64,000 nt of DNA from Streptomyces sp. NBC_00442 (GTDB taxonomy: Bacteria > Actinomycetota > Actinomycetes > Streptomycetales > Streptomycetaceae): positions 4,898,001 to 4,962,000 of the forward strand of contig NZ_CP107918.1 in assembly GCF_036014195.1 (NCBI RefSeq), given 5' to 3'. The position numbers and the translations under genes are program-made. Every line of letters begins with the position of its first letter. Position 1 is the first letter of the stretch. Below, one piece after another: positions 62,670 through 64,000 of the stretch. The notes beneath the pieces are model-generated. The model saw nothing but the letters and a program-made list of their open reading frames with translations, had not been told where the DNA came from and did not search any database.

Positions 62670-63827
62670 TTACAGGCCCATGTTCTTGGCGATGATCGAC
62701 TTCATGATCTCGCTGGTCCCGCCGTAGATCCGGTTCACCCGGTTGTCCGCGTACAGGCGGGCGATGGGGTACTCGTTCATGAAGCCGTAGCCGCCGTGCA
62801 GCTGGAGGCAGCGGTCGATGACGCGGTGCGCGACCTCGGTGCAGAACAGCTTCGCGGACGCGGCCTCGGCCGGCGTCAGCTCGCCCGCGTCGAGCGCTTC
62901 GAGCGCGCGGTCGGCGACGGCCTCGGCGGCGTCCACCTCGGCCTGGCAGGCGGCCAGTTCGAACTTGGTGTTCTGGAACGAGGCGACCGTCTTGCCGAAG
63001 ACCGTACGGTCCTGGACGTACTCCTTGGCGAACCGCACCGCCGCCTTGGCCTGGGCGTACGCGCCGAACGCGATGCCCCAGCGCTCGGACGCGAGGTTGT
63101 GGCCGAGGTAGTAGAAGCCCTTGTTCTCCTCGCCGAGCAGGTCCTCGACGGGCACCTTCACGTCCACGAACGCCAGCTCGGCGGTGTCGGAGGTCTTCAG
63201 GCCCAGCTTGTCGAGCTTGCGGCCGACCGAGTAGCCCTCGGACTTGGTGTCCACCGCGAACAGCGAGATGCCGTGGCGGCGGTCCTCGGCGGTGGGCGCG
63301 TCGGTGCGGGCACAGACGATCACGCGGTCGGCGTGGACGCCGCCGGTGATGAACGTCTTCGCGCCGTTGAGGACGTAGTGCGAGCCGTCCTCGGAGAGCT
63401 TGGCGGTGGTCTTCATGCCCGCGAGGTCGGAGCCGGTGCCGGGCTCGGTCATCGCCAGCGCCCACATCTCCTCGCCGGTGACGAACTTCGGCAGGAAGCG
63501 CTTCTTCTGCTCGTCGGTGGCGAGCATCTTGATGTAGGGCAGGCCGAGCAGCACGTGCACGCCCGAGCCGCCGAACTGGACGCCCGCGCGGGCCGTCTCC
63601 TCGTACATCACGGCCTCGAACTTGTACGAGTCGATGCCGGCGCCGCCGAACTCCTCGTCCACGCGGATGCCGAAGATCCCGAGGTCGGCCAGCTTGGAGT
63701 AGAACTCGCGCGGCACGATGCCCGCGGCGAACCACTCGTCGTAGGCGGGCACGACCTCGGCCTCGATGAAGGCGCGCAGGGTGTCCCGGAACGCCTCGTG
63801 GTCCTCGTCGAAAACGGTACGGCGCAC
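62670..63827 (-). CDS. Acyl-CoA dehydrogenase
   Basis: Soluble FAD dehydrogenase of 385 residues. The GTG at 63827 (VRRTVFDEDHEAFRDTLRAF) with GAGGAGGG upstream is decisive. Motifs are MWALAMTEPGTGSDLAGMKT, NGAKTFITGGVHADRVIVCA, KLGLKTSDTAELAFVDVKVP, LQLHGGYGFMNEYPIARLYA and the C-terminal RIYGGTSEIMKSIIAKNMGL. A Gly precedes the usual catalytic Glu site (YGGTSE rather than YEGTSE), so the base must sit elsewhere, as in isovaleryl/long-chain types. It forms an operon with tesB. A palindrome upstream suggests TetR-family control. Confidence 0.9.
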   Translation of the reverse strand: MRRTVFDEDHEAFRDTLRAFIEAEVVPAYDEWFAAGIVPREFYSKLADLGIFGIRVDEEFGGAGIDSYKFEAVMYEETARAGVQFGGSGVHVLLGLPYIKMLATDEQKKRFLPKFVTGEEMWALAMTEPGTGSDLAGMKTTAKLSEDGSHYVLNGAKTFITGGVHADRVIVCARTDAPTAEDRRHGISLFAVDTKSEGYSVGRKLDKLGLKTSDTAELAFVDVKVPVEDLLGEENKGFYYLGHNLASERWGIAFGAYAQAKAAVRFAKEYVQDRTVFGKTVASFQNTKFELAACQAEVDAAEAVADRALEALDAGELTPAEAASAKLFCTEVAHRVIDRCLQLHGGYGFMNEYPIARLYADNRVNRIYGGTSEIMKSIIAKNMGL

Positions 63828-63863
63828 GGACGCCCTCCTCGGGTGGCAGTTTGGCCAAGCATT

Positions 63864-63880
63864 GGCTAAGCGCTTGCTCA
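63864..63880. promoter_or_regulatory. Palindromic operator upstream of the acyl-CoA dehydrogenase
   Basis: GGCTAAGCGCTTGCTCA is centred on the palindrome AAGCGCTT (63868-63875), about 40 bases before the start. It resembles TetR/FadR-type sites of acyl-CoA genes. The regulator is not in the window. Confidence 0.5.
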
Positions 63881-63979
63881 GGTTGAATAACGAAGTTACC
63901 CGGCGGTCACCGGCGCTGTCCAGGGGTCCGGAGTGAGACGCCCCACTCTGGACCGCCATCGCACGAGAGCCTCGCGCCC

Positions 63980-64000
63980 ATGGCTACGGAAACCGAAGGT
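63980..64000 (+). CDS. Possible 5' end of a gene leaving the window
   Basis: An ATG at 63980 opens MATETEG before the right edge, divergent from the acyl-CoA dehydrogenase. Only seven codons are visible, with a weak GAGAG upstream, so the family cannot be assigned and the start may be wrong. Confidence 0.3.

Overview
The window is chromosomal DNA from a Streptomyces species. It is very GC-rich with strong third-position G/C bias. It carries an adpA homologue with a TTA codon, a BldD/DasR/CebR-type regulatory landscape, GH18/GH20 chitin enzymes, and intergenic GC-rich repeats typical of the genus. From memory, the gene order resembles the Streptomyces coelicolor core region around SCO2774-SCO2817 (acdH, desE, glmS, adpA, orn, cebR-cebEFG-bglC, a PAS-GGDEF-EAL protein). 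This is core chromosome rather than an island.

Layout. 0-4.1 kb: a minus-strand ectoine/hydroxyectoine ABC importer (ehuB-C-D-A, ehuA running off the left edge) with an amidase upstream. 4.3-6.6 kb: a luciferase-like oxidoreductase, then a deletion scar where a beheaded MFS gene abuts the tail of a second gene. 6.7-8.5 kb: a secreted GH18 chitinase behind two DasR-type operators. 8.6-12.1 kb: a cyclic-di-GMP protein (cdgA-like) with a candidate BldD site, and a secreted M6 metalloprotease. 12.2-18.8 kb: tRNA-Lys, a Prim-Pol-like protein, and an overlapping operon of PAP2 protein, Fe-S PD-(D/E)XK nuclease, unknown protein and SF1 helicase. 19-25.6 kb: histidine phosphatase, NsdA-like regulator, small unknowns, a spermidine-synthase-like protein and a two-component system. 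25.6-28.8 kb: a repeat array, a CBM2-GH18 chitinase, and a MerR/TipAS regulator coupled to a tiny membrane protein. 28.8-33.9 kb: aspartate 4-decarboxylase with two AspT-family antiporters. 34-40 kb: the cellobiose/cello-oligosaccharide regulon (bglC, cebG, cebF, cebE, CebR box, cebR). 40-44.8 kb: tRNA-His, orn, a frameshifted adpA, a USP protein and a GPR1/FUN34/YaaH membrane protein. 44.9-49.8 kb: glmS, small conserved proteins and a GH20 hexosaminidase. 50-54 kb: an acyltransferase, a desE-like siderophore receptor with an iron box, a GNAT protein, repeats and a zinc ribbon. 54.1-60.6 kb: the leucine/isovalerate catabolic operon (acyl-CoA dehydrogenase, HMG-CoA lyase, methylcrotonyl-CoA carboxylase alpha and beta) with a divergent TetR repressor. 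60.7-64 kb: a putative phosphatase, acyl-CoA thioesterase II and an acyl-CoA dehydrogenase.

How it works together. Three carbon-scavenging programmes are visible with their own operators: chitin (two GH18, one GH20, DasR-like sites, glmS), cellulose (CebR box, CebEFG, BglC) and branched-chain acyl-CoA breakdown (TetR operators). Developmental control genes (adpA, cdgA-like, orn, NsdA-like) are interleaved. The most unusual items are the nuclease/unknown/helicase operon, the aspartate decarboxylation-antiport module, the single-base expansion that breaks adpA, the absence of desABCD beside desE, and short tandem repeats that begin at or just after several stop codons.
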